DNA of 64,000 nt from Bacteroidota bacterium. Lineage in GTDB: Bacteria > Bacteroidota > Ignavibacteria > Ignavibacteriales > Ignavibacteriaceae. The number at the start of each line of letters is the position of its first letter. Position 1 is the first letter of the stretch. The DNA lies in assembly GCA_023475265.1 (NCBI GenBank), contig JAMCWE010000162.1, positions 1 through 64,000 of the forward strand. Reading direction: 5' to 3'. Shown in pieces: positions 1 through 8,670 of this stretch. The notes beneath the pieces are model-generated. The model made no database searches. It saw only the letters and a program-made list of their open reading frames with translations, and had not been told where the DNA came from. The position numbers and the translations under genes are program-made.

Positions 1-400
1 TATAAAGATTCTGCATGAACCTTCCCATTTCAACCTGGTTATTCTTAATCTTTCTATAAACATTATCACCGAATTCATTTATTACAGGGGTATTGCCGGG
101 GAATGCCTTCTTTACAAATCGTATTGTTTCCGCAAACTTCTCCCTGCATTTTTCCATAACATTTTCTACGTTTACCGTCTTGCCGGTTTGTTCCGATCTT
201 ACTGATTCATCTATATTGCATGCAGCAGCTATATCAATAGCAGACAGCCATTTATCTGCAAATGAATCATCATAATCCGGATCAAGAATTATAAAATCGG
301 ATTTATACAACATGAAAGAGTTGCGCATTACTCTGGATTTTTGCAGCAACTTACTATAGGACATTGAGAACTTTTTGACTGGTTTTGCAATGTTTACCAT
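1..400 (-). CDS. Hypothetical protein, 3' end beyond window
   Basis: A leftward frame is open from an ATG at 398-400 to the left edge without a stop, giving about 133 residues. It is soluble-looking, mixed charged and hydrophobic, with KxFSMSYSKLLQKSRVMRN near the start and several predicted helices; no signal peptide or membrane segment is visible. I do not recognise the family. An earlier ATG at 412-414 is in another frame that stops at once. The 21-bp minisatellite lies just upstream, and the gene may depend on a promoter in the AT-rich stretch at 415-480. Function unknown. Confidence 0.55.
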   Translation of the reverse strand, partial: MVNIAKPVKKFSMSYSKLLQKSRVMRNSFMLYKSDFIILDPDYDDSFADKWLSAIDIAAACNIDESVRSEQTGKTVNVENVMEKCREKFAETIRFVKKAFPGNTPVINEFGDNVYRKIKNNQVEMGRFMQNLY

Positions 401-571
401 AACAGTTTTCCCATCTTTGTTTATAAAAAAAAATTATTTAATTAAACGAACATTTTTTTATTCCGCTTTTCTCCTTTCCCTTTTAAAGCGAGATTTTATT
501 TTGTTTATGTTTTGAGTTTAGTTGTGATCAAAAATCACATTATTAATCCTTTTCTAGCTATTATTGATGTT

Positions 572-781
572 TTTCCGGCTTCCTCTAATGTCTTACCAGC
601 TTTTGCGGACCTCTTTCCATGTTTCACAGATGTCTTTCCAAGTTTCGCTGAACCTTTCCCAACTTCCGCTGATCTCTTCCCGGCTTTCACAAATAGTTTT
701 CCAACTTCCACAGATGCTTCTCCAGCTTCCGCTGATCCCTTTCCAACTTTTTCCGTTATCTTCCCGCATAAAACATTCTTG
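572..781. repeat. Tandem 21-bp minisatellite, about ten degenerate units
   Basis: Ten consecutive 21-bp units start at 572, 593, 614 and so on. On the plus strand each begins TTTCC or a close variant, followed by a variable middle containing GCT/ACT-TCC-GC. Because 21 is a multiple of three, several frames stay open on both strands. The plus frame reads FPxSxDx heptads. The minus frame reads heptads with Trp at every seventh residue. The units are diverged rather than identical, so this is not a recent expansion. Confidence 0.85.
593..769 (-). CDS. Possible 58-residue heptad-repeat peptide encoded by the minisatellite
   Basis: A minus-strand frame starts at the ATG at 767-769 and stops with TAA at 593-595. 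Trp sits at residues 9, 16, 23, 37, 44, 51 and 58 (Arg at 30). A branched or aromatic hydrophobic residue (I, F or V) sits three residues after each of these positions except the last. That gives a regular W-x2-I-x3 heptad, as expected for an amphipathic helix or coiled coil. The stop comes directly after the last Trp. No Shine-Dalgarno sequence is visible before the start, and other frames through the repeat are also open, so this may simply be a property of a 21-bp repeat. I cannot assign a function. Confidence 0.3.
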   Translation of the reverse strand: MREDNGKSWKGISGSWRSICGSWKTICESREEISGSWERFSETWKDICETWKEVRKSW

Positions 782-830
782 CTTTTATAAGAAAAAGGGA
801 TGAAATTTTTGGAAAATGATCAGAGGAAGA

Positions 831-1378
831 CATTAAGCAAAACCCTAGTTTTTGTAAAGCTGTAAAAAAACTAAAATACAAATCTGCAATTCCCGGCTTA
901 ATTTTAATATCCAGTAAACTCCTTTATAAATATGTTGAAATTGATTTATAGGAAATAAAGAACCGGTTAAGATTATATGAATAAACTATCTACGGTTAAA
1001 AAAAATCAATTCCAAAACCAATATAAAAAAAATTTATTTAAAACAAATCAGTATAAGTACGTAGAGAAAAATTCAACACTATGAGAATTTGGCTCAAAAA
1101 CGAAGGTTTTTTCAGGAAAAGCTTTTAGAAAAAAAACGAATTTGATTTTGATTGAATTTTGATAAAAAAAGATCGAAGGCAAAAAGACAGAAAATTATAT
1201 AAGAAATCATCTTGCGAACATGTGAAAAACGAACAGCAGATATGTTCGCGGACTTTGCGTTTTTCTTTGCGCCTTTGCGAGAAAGTAATTCTCCACGCAA
1301 GGGCCGCAAAGATTTCGCAATGACCGCTAATTTAAAATGAAGATGTTTTTAATCTTTATAAATGAAAAATTAGTGTTG
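831..1378. other. Intergenic region, no convincing gene
   Basis: This 548-bp AT-rich gap holds poly-A/T runs and, at about 1214-1320, a distinct segment rich in CGCAAAG/CTTTGCG words with an inverted repeat (GCGAACAT at 1214-1221 and ATGTTCGC at 1242-1249). A 65-residue minus frame across it reads SRKGAKKNAK, which I take to be a chance reading of the CGCAAAG words rather than a gene. The segment looks like a dispersed non-coding repeat. Nothing else in the gap is recognisable. Confidence 0.6.
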
Positions 1379-2716
1379 TCATTTAACTAGAATCATCTTC
1401 TTAGTCGAAATATTTTCACCAGCTTTTAACTGATAGAAATATACTCCGCTTGGCAGAGACACTGCGCTCAACATCTCTACATGTCCACCTGCTGATTGCA
1501 CTTCATTCACAAGCGTTGCTACTTCTCTTCCGAGAACATCATAAACTTTCAGGCTGACTTTGCTGACCGCTGAAAGCTGATAGCTAATTGTTGTTGACGG
1601 GTTGAAGGGATTGGGATAGTTTTGGTAAAGAATAAATTCATTTGGAACTTTTGTTTCTTTATCATCAATTGCTGTGATGAGATGCTTTATTGATCTTATT
1701 TTAGTTGAACTTATCTCATATATATCATATTTGGTTGCAGCATAAAGCAAATCAGAATTTGGTTTCTTGTATATTCCTACAATTGTTGAATCCAATGTTT
1801 TGTAGACATTAAATGTATTTCCGTAATCTGTAGAAACTAGAATTTTATTTCCATCTGCTATATATATTGTTCCGGATACTGAATCATCAATTGATAGGTA
1901 AATATTGTTTGAACTTGTGTATATTTTTGACCAACTATTTATTTCACCGCTGTTGTTAGAAACAAAAATATAAGGTATATATTTTGTGCCATCATATTTA
2001 TAAGAAATTCGGTAGATATGAATAGAATCTTTATCATAAAATAATTGCGGAATGCCTAAGAATATGTAAGATTTAGAAGTGTCAATTATATAAAAAGTTT
2101 TACCGCCATCAATGGACTTGCTAATCCCTTGAATACTTAAGCTATAGATTTCATTATCATTAAAAGGCGATATCGATAATAATTCCATGAAATTTGTTGA
2201 ATTTAAAGTAGACCAATCTTTCCCTCCATTTGTACTCTTAATTATTTTATTTTCAGCAGAAGAAAATATAAGGCTATCATTTTGATTTGAAACTTAGAGC
2301 TTAATATTCCAGCCAAAGAAAAAAGGTGTATTATTAATTGGTTGTTCGTCATATCTTCCGACAAAACCTGCACAATCAATTTCACCACAACCTGAACCGC
2401 TATAAATATATTTCGATGGATCATTATGCCAAAATTTATAATCAAACACATATTTTGAACCAGTCATTAATCTACTGCTGAATCCACTCTCAATCAGGAA
2501 TAAACTATCGCTATCATTAGCAATGTTCATATGGAAAATACAATTTTCGAACGAAGAACTTATGCTGTCTTGTTGAGAAAAATACTTTCTATAAAACAAA
2601 TGCGTATTTCCGTTTTTATCTTCCATTCCTCTTAATTCAGAAAAGGTATAATTTTTATTTTGTGAAAATAATGGTATGCTAAAAATAATTACAAATAATA
2701 AAACTAATCTTTTCAT
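1379..2716 (-). pseudogene. T9SS-sorted BNR-type secreted protein, interrupted by one in-frame stop
   Basis: Two adjacent leftward frames (2716-2294 and 2188-1379) lie in the same reading frame and are separated only by a TAA at 2294-2296. Reading through it gives one 445-residue protein that matches the intact neighbour at 2744-4066 along its whole length: signal peptide ending in LFSQ, NYTFSELRGMED, Asp-box-like KSTNGGKDW and STDYGNTF, then the FlgD-like sorting domain with YQNYPNPFNPSTTI and a final MILVK. At the stop the paralogue has Glu (GAA), so one G-to-T change explains it. The downstream half has its own ATG (2188) but no signal peptide, so it could not be exported alone. It is probably a recent pseudogene; a sequencing error is possible. 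Confidence 0.8.
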
Positions 2717-2743
2717 AACTCACCCTTTAATCTTTTAATTGTT

Positions 2744-4066
2744 TCATTTTAAAATTATCATCTTCTTTGTTGAAACAAAATTGCCAGCAGTTAATTTATA
2801 GAGATAAATTCCGCTTGGTAAAGATGTTGCATGCAACGTCTTTACATATTCACCTGGCGATTGTACTTCATTTACAAGTGTTGCTACTTCTCTTCCGAGA
2901 ACATCATAAACTTTCAGGCTGACTTTGCTGACCGCTGAAAGCTGATAGCTAATTGTTGTTGATGGATTGAAGGGATTGGGATAATTCTGAAATAACACAA
3001 ATTCATTTGGAACTGTATTCCCTTTATCATCAATCGAAGTTACAAGATGTTTTATTGATTTTATTGACGAAGAACTGATTTCATATATATCATACTTGGT
3101 TGCAGCATAAAGCAAATCAGATGAAGGCTTTTTATAAATTCCTACAATTGTGGAATCCAAAGTTTTATAAACATTAAATGTATTTCCGTAATCTGTAGAA
3201 ACGAGAATCCTATTTCCGTCTGCTAAATATATTGTGCCGGAAACAGAATAATCAATAGATAGGTAAATATTATTTGTGCTTGAATATTTTATCGACCAGC
3301 TATTTGCTTCGCCTTTGTTGTTGGAAACTGATAAATAAGGGTTGCCGTATGCATAAGAAATTCTATAAATATGAACTGAATCTGAACCAAAGAAAAATGA
3401 AGGGACAACCTGATAAACAAATGATTTTGCAGTATCAACAACCACAAAATTTTTTGCACTATCTGAAGAAATTGCTAAATAGCCGTTTTTATCCACTGCA
3501 TAAATAATTTTATCATCAAAAGGATTCAGTGAAACTAAAAAATAGTTAGTTGTGGAATCGGCTAAATACCAATTACGACCGCCATCTGTGCTTTTAACTA
3601 ATTGTGGAATTGAAGCATAAAGTAAACTATCATTTTGTTTTGATATCTCCACATCTAAACCAGAAGAATACCAATCTACACCATGAATATTTGGGAACAC
3701 ATCAAACCTTTTAATAAATCCAAAAGTTTCAGTGCCCGGTATAGAGCCGTAATAAATATATTTAGCTGGATCGCTATTCCATATTTTATATCCATTTACA
3801 TATGAACCAAAGTCCATATTCTGGTTATGAGAATATGCCGCTAGTATGAATAAAGTGTCTAACTTCGAATATAAATTAAACCGGTAAATACTGTTCGATT
3901 CTGTGAAGTCATCATTATTACCAGAATAATAATACAGCCGGTAAAACAGATTAGTGTTCCCTTGTTGGTCTTCCATTCCCTTCAATTCAGAAATAGTGTA
4001 ATTTTTCGTTTGAGAATAAGAAATTGAAACAAATATTATTGAAAGAAATAGTAATAAATATTTCAT
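2744..4066 (-). CDS. Secreted BNR/Asp-box protein with T9SS type A sorting domain
   Basis: 440 residues. Residues 1-19 form a signal peptide (hydrophobic core LLLFLSIIFVSISYS, then Q). The middle carries Asp-box-like turns (KSTDGGRNW, SSDSAKNF, STDYGNTFNVY), typical of seven-bladed beta-propellers of the sialidase/BNR type, although I see no catalytic sialidase residues. The last 80 or so residues are the FlgD-like beta-sandwich (YQNYPNPFNPSTTI, LKVYDVLGREVATLVN, KKMIILK) used as a C-terminal secretion signal in Ignavibacteria and Bacteroidetes. It lies 27 bp upstream of its disrupted paralogue, so the pair arose by tandem duplication. It is probably a cell-surface or secreted protein; substrate unknown. 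Confidence 0.85.
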   Translation of the reverse strand: MKYLLLFLSIIFVSISYSQTKNYTISELKGMEDQQGNTNLFYRLYYYSGNNDDFTESNSIYRFNLYSKLDTLFILAAYSHNQNMDFGSYVNGYKIWNSDPAKYIYYGSIPGTETFGFIKRFDVFPNIHGVDWYSSGLDVEISKQNDSLLYASIPQLVKSTDGGRNWYLADSTTNYFLVSLNPFDDKIIYAVDKNGYLAISSDSAKNFVVVDTAKSFVYQVVPSFFFGSDSVHIYRISYAYGNPYLSVSNNKGEANSWSIKYSSTNNIYLSIDYSVSGTIYLADGNRILVSTDYGNTFNVYKTLDSTIVGIYKKPSSDLLYAATKYDIYEISSSSIKSIKHLVTSIDDKGNTVPNEFVLFQNYPNPFNPSTTISYQLSAVSKVSLKVYDVLGREVATLVNEVQSPGEYVKTLHATSLPSGIYLYKLTAGNFVSTKKMIILK

Positions 4067-4094
4067 ATCATTTGCCAGCTAGTAAAACATAAAA

Positions 4095-5237
4095 TCATTT
4101 GAGAAGAATCATCTTCTTTATCTGAATATAATTACCTGCACTTAATTTGTAAAAATAAACTCCGCTTGTCAATCCCTTATTTAAGTTGTTTCCAAATTGC
4201 ACACTGTAATTTCCTGGCGATTGCACTTCATTCACAAGTGTAGTTACTTCCCCACCGAGAATATCGTAAACCTTCAGGGTAACTAACCGACCCCCAGCCC
4301 CTCCATGGAGGGGAGAATTTGTCGAAAGTATTGTATATTTTATTGTTGTTGACGGGTTGAAGGGATTGGGATAGTTTTGATAAAGCTCGAATGTGTTTAT
4401 TGCATTCTTAATTTCTGTAACTTCCGTAGTGCTTGGCAGCGGACTTCCGGCATTTGTCCAAGCAGTATAAATTAAGCTTGCTAATCTGCCGGATGCACTG
4501 TCTAAAAGAGCAATTGTAAAATTACCGGTAAGATCCCAAAGCTTCTGGTAATAGGCAACGCTTTTTGTATCGCTGTTAACTGCCTTGGCAGCATTATCTG
4601 CAATAATTAAAGAATCAACATAACTGTAATTAAAGTAGATAAAATTAAAAACAAAATTGGATACGTTAGGAATATATTGAACTCCGCCGCCGCTGCAATG
4701 AACCTGGCTTTGATAAGTGTCGATCATGTTTGATTCGTATCTTGAATGAAGTCCGCCGGGATTATAGTTTTTAGTAATGTGCAGCGGCTGATGGGAATCT
4801 GCAACATAATGACCAAGATCGGCGGCAATTAAAACAGCTCTATTAAAATCTCTTCTTGCAAAACAATTTTTAAGAGTATCGTAAGCGGCTATTATTGCCC
4901 ACGGAAGAGTTCCTTCATTTGTTACAAAAGTTAAACCATGTGCAGCAACAACGGAATCATAACTTTGACTAATTCTACCGGTTGAAATAAATTCTGGATA
5001 ATAATCAATGTCTATAAAATGTTTTGGAGATTCAGTCGGATCGCTGTTCTTTCTATTATCTGCATCCGATGCATGCTGCGCCAGAGTACTTGACCAAACT
5101 AAGAATTCATTCATCTGAGGTGGAAAAAACAAAACAGCATTTTGGTTTACTATCTTATGTCCGGTTGATCCCCAACCTATAAATAGTAAAGAAATAAGAA
5201 TTAATGCTGATGTACGAAGCTTTGAAATTTTTTCCAT
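4095..5237 (-). CDS. S1/P1-type zinc nuclease or phospholipase C-like protein with T9SS sorting domain
   Basis: 380 residues. After an N-terminal hydrophobic signal (SALILISLLFIG) the mature protein begins WGSTGHKIV. This fits the S1/P1 nuclease/phospholipase C fold, in which the N-terminal Trp and nearby His bind zinc. Further ligands appear in HASDAD, HFIDID, DLGHYVADSHQPLH and GGLHSRYESNMID. The usual nuclease Trp-Asp after the last His is replaced by RYESNMID, so substrate choice (nucleic acid or phospholipid) is open. The FlgD-like sorting domain follows (YQNYPNPFNPSTTI to KKMILLK). It contains a short extra loop, SPLHGGAGG, created by an inserted palindrome. The protein is probably exported by T9SS and acts outside the cell. 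Confidence 0.8.
   Translation of the reverse strand: MEKISKLRTSALILISLLFIGWGSTGHKIVNQNAVLFFPPQMNEFLVWSSTLAQHASDADNRKNSDPTESPKHFIDIDYYPEFISTGRISQSYDSVVAAHGLTFVTNEGTLPWAIIAAYDTLKNCFARRDFNRAVLIAADLGHYVADSHQPLHITKNYNPGGLHSRYESNMIDTYQSQVHCSGGGVQYIPNVSNFVFNFIYFNYSYVDSLIIADNAAKAVNSDTKSVAYYQKLWDLTGNFTIALLDSASGRLASLIYTAWTNAGSPLPSTTEVTEIKNAINTFELYQNYPNPFNPSTTIKYTILSTNSPLHGGAGGRLVTLKVYDILGGEVTTLVNEVQSPGNYSVQFGNNLNKGLTSGVYFYKLSAGNYIQIKKMILLK
4298..4313. repeat. 16-bp perfect palindrome (REP-like) inside the nuclease gene
   Basis: CCCCTCCATGGAGGGG is a perfect inverted repeat, flanked by further C- and G-rich sequence over 4288-4316. It encodes SPLHGGAGG in the sorting domain between its first and second strands, where the paralogous domains in this window have no such loop. 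The high G+C and symmetry stand out sharply from the AT-rich host gene. It resembles the G-rich palindromes dispersed through many FCB-group genomes. Confidence 0.75.
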
Positions 5238-5379
5238 TTATTACCCTGTTAATCAAAGTGAACGGTTAAACAGAGCAAAGTTACAAAAGATTGGGTATTA
5301 GATGCAAAGGGATGTTTAAGTTCAAGGTTGAGGTTAAGTTTGAGGTTGAAAGAAAGTATAAGATAAAGAGAAAGATATG

Positions 5380-6129
5380 TTAGGATTTTCTTTGGCGGAG
5401 AACTTCGAATAACAGAATTCCCGTTGCGACGGAAACATTGAGCGATTGGATCTTCCCCTTCATCGGGATGTAAACTAAAAAATCGCAGCTATCGGCAGTT
5501 AATCTTCTAATTCCTTTTTCTTCATTACCTACAACCAAAGCTAAAGGTATTTTGTAATCAGCTTGAGTATATTCTTTACCCAAAGGATTTCCTTCGGAAG
5601 AATATTCAAGTGAAGAACCGACAATCCAAAATCCGTTGCCCTTTAATTCTTCTATCGATTGAGCAAGATTATTAACTGAACAAATTTTTACATGTTCAGT
5701 TGCGCCGGCAGATGTTTTAACTACGGTTGCATTAACCGGAGCGCTGTTATGCTTTGTTATAATTACTCCATCAACACCGCTGCAATCCGCTGTACGAATA
5801 ATTGCGCCAAGATTGTGTGTATCCTGGATTGAATCAAGAATTAAGATTAATGGAAATGCTGATTCTTTTGCAGAAGAAATAATTTCATCTAATTGGAAAT
5901 ATTTTTGATCAGTTTTAGTTGCGGCAACGCCTTGAGAATTCGGATGTGAAGTTAAAGCTTTAAACTTATCGGATGAGACTTCGCTGCACTTAATTCCCTT
6001 TTTCTTTGAAGCAATTCTTATCGCATCAATTATTCCGCCGCGCTGCCCATATAGAATAAATATTTGTTCAATTTCTTCTCCGGAATTTATAGCTTCAAGA
6101 ACGGGTTTACGACCGATGATGAGGTTCAT
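5380..6129 (-). CDS. rlmB: 23S rRNA (guanosine-2'-O)-methyltransferase, TrmH/SpoU family
   Basis: 249 residues, the usual length for RlmB, which methylates G2251 of 23S rRNA in the cytoplasm using SAM. The N-terminal substrate-binding domain begins IIGRKPVLEAI. The SPOUT domain has the three family motifs: DSIQDTHNLGAIIRTADCSG (motif 1, Asn and Arg), VVGNEEKGIRRL (motif 2) and IPMKGKIQSLNVSVATGILLFE (motif 3, Ser-Leu-Asn in the knot). Assignment to RlmB rather than another TrmH-family enzyme rests on the N-terminal domain. It appears monocistronic. A second, shorter TrmH-family gene lies at 55008. Confidence 0.9.
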   Translation of the reverse strand: MNLIIGRKPVLEAINSGEEIEQIFILYGQRGGIIDAIRIASKKKGIKCSEVSSDKFKALTSHPNSQGVAATKTDQKYFQLDEIISSAKESAFPLILILDSIQDTHNLGAIIRTADCSGVDGVIITKHNSAPVNATVVKTSAGATEHVKICSVNNLAQSIEELKGNGFWIVGSSLEYSSEGNPLGKEYTQADYKIPLALVVGNEEKGIRRLTADSCDFLVYIPMKGKIQSLNVSVATGILLFEVLRQRKS

Positions 6130-6191
6130 TTTGTTAAACTAAAATTTATTAAAGTTTTTTTTGATAAAATAAATTTCTTGAAGGGAATGTT

Positions 6192-6262
6192 GGAGTAATG
6201 GAATGATGGATTAAAAATTATTAAACAATTATTCATGCATTATTCCAATTTTCCAGTACTCC
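6192..6262. repeat. Inverted repeat between rlmB and lgt
   Basis: GGAGTAATGGAA at 6192-6203 is matched by TTCCAGTACTCC at 6251-6262 (11 of 12 positions complementary). The spacer is 47 bp and contains ATTCATGCATTATTCC. It lies downstream of the lgt stop and may fold in the 3' end of the lgt transcript. It has no T-run typical of a terminator, so it may be a dispersed palindromic repeat instead. Confidence 0.45.
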
Positions 6263-6267
6263 GAATT

Positions 6268-7206
6268 TCAGTGTTTCTTCTCGTCAACTTTTAAAGGCGG
6301 CGGAACAAATTTAGGAAGCTTGTCTTTATTCACCGCCAGATAGACAAAACCAATTACACCAACTATGATTAATACAATTGAAATTAGTTGAGCTTCCGAC
6401 AAGCCGAATAAAAGCAGCGGATTTAATCTTATAAATTCAATTGATAATCTTTCAACTCCGGCAAAAATTAAATACGCCATAAATAGCTGTCCATCAGCCC
6501 ACCCTGAACTTCGGTCAGCGGGATATTTTTTCCTTAAAGACCAAAGAATAAGAAAGATAATTCCGCATAAAATGAATTCATATATCGGCGCCGGATGAAG
6601 CCGGATAACTTCATCAAACTTTGTAACTGAGCCATAATTGTCGGTACGAACTATCTGGTCTTTAAGCTGGTAATAATTGTCTCTTAAAGCAAGTGCTGGA
6701 TGATCAGCGTAAAATTGACTTAATGCATAATGTGGTTTCACAGTTCCGTTTGCAAAATTAGTTCCCCAGGGAAGACTAGTTGGGATTCCATAGTCACCAT
6801 CGCCGGCAAGCTGGCAGCCGATTCTTCCAATGCCATAAGCCAAAATTAAAGATGGTGAAGTTGCATCGGCAACAACAAGAAACGGGATTTTCTTTTTTCT
6901 AATATAAATTGCAATTGCTATGATTGCTAAAATCAATCCGCCGTAAAAAGTTAATCCGCCGGGAGAAAAAGCAATCAAAGGATTTGCGATGAAAGAATCC
7001 CAATTTTCAATTAAATCCAAAGCTTTGCTGCCGATTATCCCAAAGATAATTGCAAGCAAAGTAATCTCAGTTGCGAGCGATGGATTTAATTTTCTTCTCT
7101 CGAATTCTTTAGTTAAAATGTAGCTGGCAATGATGAATGCAATACCCATCATTAAGCCGTAGCTGTAAACTGTAAAAGGTCCGACTTTGAAAAGTTCAGG
7201 ATACAT
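6268..7206 (-). CDS. lgt: Prolipoprotein diacylglyceryl transferase
   Basis: 312 residues with about seven membrane segments. Lgt transfers diacylglycerol from phosphatidylglycerol to the lipobox cysteine of prolipoproteins at the inner membrane. The signature region reads IGRIGCQLAGDGDYG. The essential Arg is present, but the more common GNFxNxE is replaced by the variant I know from the FCB group. Conserved YSYGLMMGIAF, FYGGLI and HPAPIYE are also seen. Only 18 bp separate it from hisS upstream, so the two are probably cotranscribed. Its product would serve lipoproteins such as the TPR lipoprotein at 57065. Confidence 0.93.
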   Translation of the reverse strand: MYPELFKVGPFTVYSYGLMMGIAFIIASYILTKEFERRKLNPSLATEITLLAIIFGIIGSKALDLIENWDSFIANPLIAFSPGGLTFYGGLILAIIAIAIYIRKKKIPFLVVADATSPSLILAYGIGRIGCQLAGDGDYGIPTSLPWGTNFANGTVKPHYALSQFYADHPALALRDNYYQLKDQIVRTDNYGSVTKFDEVIRLHPAPIYEFILCGIIFLILWSLRKKYPADRSSGWADGQLFMAYLIFAGVERLSIEFIRLNPLLLFGLSEAQLISIVLIIVGVIGFVYLAVNKDKLPKFVPPPLKVDEKKH

Positions 7207-7224
7207 TTTTAATCCTTCATAACT

Positions 7225-8484
7225 TTATTTTTTAATAATCTCAATTACACGATGATAATCATTCAACTCTATTAACTGCTGCTCTCCGGTCGACATATTT
7301 TTCAAATTTAATTTTTCGGATTTGTATTCATCGCCGCCGATGAAAAGAACAAATCTTGAATTAAGCTTGTTTGCTTCTCTCATTTGCGCTTTAACACTTC
7401 TATCAAGATAATCGAAATCAACAATTAAATTGTTCTTACGGAAGCTTAAAGACAATTCAAAAACTTTGGATGATAATTCTTTATCAAGTTTAATGATATA
7501 AAGATCGATTTCTTCTTTCGGAAGATTTAGAGAATTTTCATTCTCACATGCAAGCAAAATTCTTTCCATGCCGGCAGCAAAGCCAACCCCAGGAGTTGGA
7601 GCGCCGCCGAGCTGTTCAACTAAAAGATCATACCTGCCGCCGCCGCAAAGTGCGCTTTGCGAACCAACTTTTCCGCTGACAATTTCGAAAGTAGTTTTTG
7701 TGTAATAATCTAATCCGCGGACAAGCTTTGCATCAACTTCAAATGGAATTTTCGAATTTGTAAGAATAGTTTTTACAACACCAAAATCATTTTTGCTTTC
7801 ATCATCAATGTAATCAATCATTAAAGGAGAGTTCTTCAAAATTTCTTGATCGGATTCAACTTTGCTGTCGAAAACTCTTAAAATGTTTTGATCAAATCTT
7901 TTTCTGCTGTCTTCCGAAAGAAGATGTTTTGAATCTTTCAGATAATCTTTTAAAAGCTTTTTATAATTTTCTCTTGATGCTGGAATTCCAAGTGAATTAA
8001 TTTTTACAGTTAAATCTTTAAGTCCAAGAAGCTTTAAAATATCATACGCAATAATAATCAATTCAGCATCGAGCAGCGGCGAAGCACTGCCAATTGCTTC
8101 GCCACCAAATTGATGAAATTGTCTTTGCCTTCCGGCTTGCGGCCTTTCCTGTCGGAACATTGGAGAAATATAAAACAATTTATTCAGCGGCTGCTGTTTA
8201 CCGAGAGAATGTTCATTAAATGCGCGAACAACAGAAGCTGTCATCTCAGGTTTTAATGTTAGACTTGTTTGGCTTCTATCAATAAAAGTATACATTTCTT
8301 TGCCGACGATATCAGTCTCTTCTCCAATGCCGCGGGCAAACAAAGAAGTTTCTTCAAATATCGGCGTTCTTATTTCTTTATAATTAAAACCGGTAAAAAC
8401 GTCATTAACTATTGATTCCAAAATTTTCCATTTTGGCATTTCCGGTGGAAGAATATCTTTTGTTCCTGTTATAGCTTTGATCAT
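7225..8484 (-). CDS. hisS: Histidyl-tRNA synthetase
   Basis: 419 residues, standard bacterial HisRS length. This class II enzyme charges tRNA-His. Visible motifs: motif 1 region IKAITGTKDILPPEM and IRTPIFEETSLF; motif 2 MFRQERPQAGRQRQFHQFG; the histidine-specific LVRGLDYYTKTTFEI; and motif 3 GVGFAAGMERILLA. The C-terminal anticodon-binding domain begins near residue 325 (EIDLYIIKLD). It is first in a pair with lgt. The 186-bp upstream gap shows no T-box or other leader I can recognise. Confidence 0.96.
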   Translation of the reverse strand: MIKAITGTKDILPPEMPKWKILESIVNDVFTGFNYKEIRTPIFEETSLFARGIGEETDIVGKEMYTFIDRSQTSLTLKPEMTASVVRAFNEHSLGKQQPLNKLFYISPMFRQERPQAGRQRQFHQFGGEAIGSASPLLDAELIIIAYDILKLLGLKDLTVKINSLGIPASRENYKKLLKDYLKDSKHLLSEDSRKRFDQNILRVFDSKVESDQEILKNSPLMIDYIDDESKNDFGVVKTILTNSKIPFEVDAKLVRGLDYYTKTTFEIVSGKVGSQSALCGGGRYDLLVEQLGGAPTPGVGFAAGMERILLACENENSLNLPKEEIDLYIIKLDKELSSKVFELSLSFRKNNLIVDFDYLDRSVKAQMREANKLNSRFVLFIGGDEYKSEKLNLKNMSTGEQQLIELNDYHRVIEIIKK

Positions 8485-8670
8485 ATAAAATAATATTTAG
8501 AAAATTTTCATCGCAAAAGTTTTTGAAAAATTAGTTTTGGTAATACAAAATTTATCGAAGCATTTTTATACGGAATATTTTTTTTGAAACATGAAAAGTA
8601 AAAATCCGATAGGTTTAATATATATAATTTATCCGTGTTAGAACGGTTGTATGATTTATAATAGAAGTAA

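Noticed and set aside
512-790. Plus-strand frame of FPxSxDx heptads over the minisatellite
   Set aside because: It starts at TTG without a ribosome-binding site, and any frame through a 21-bp repeat stays open. The minus frame has the more ordered hydrophobic pattern and is listed with low confidence instead.
1112-1309. 65-residue minus-strand frame reading SRKGAKKNAK
   Set aside because: It runs across a CGCAAAG-rich repeat, has no ribosome-binding site and a low-complexity end; more likely a chance frame through a non-coding element.
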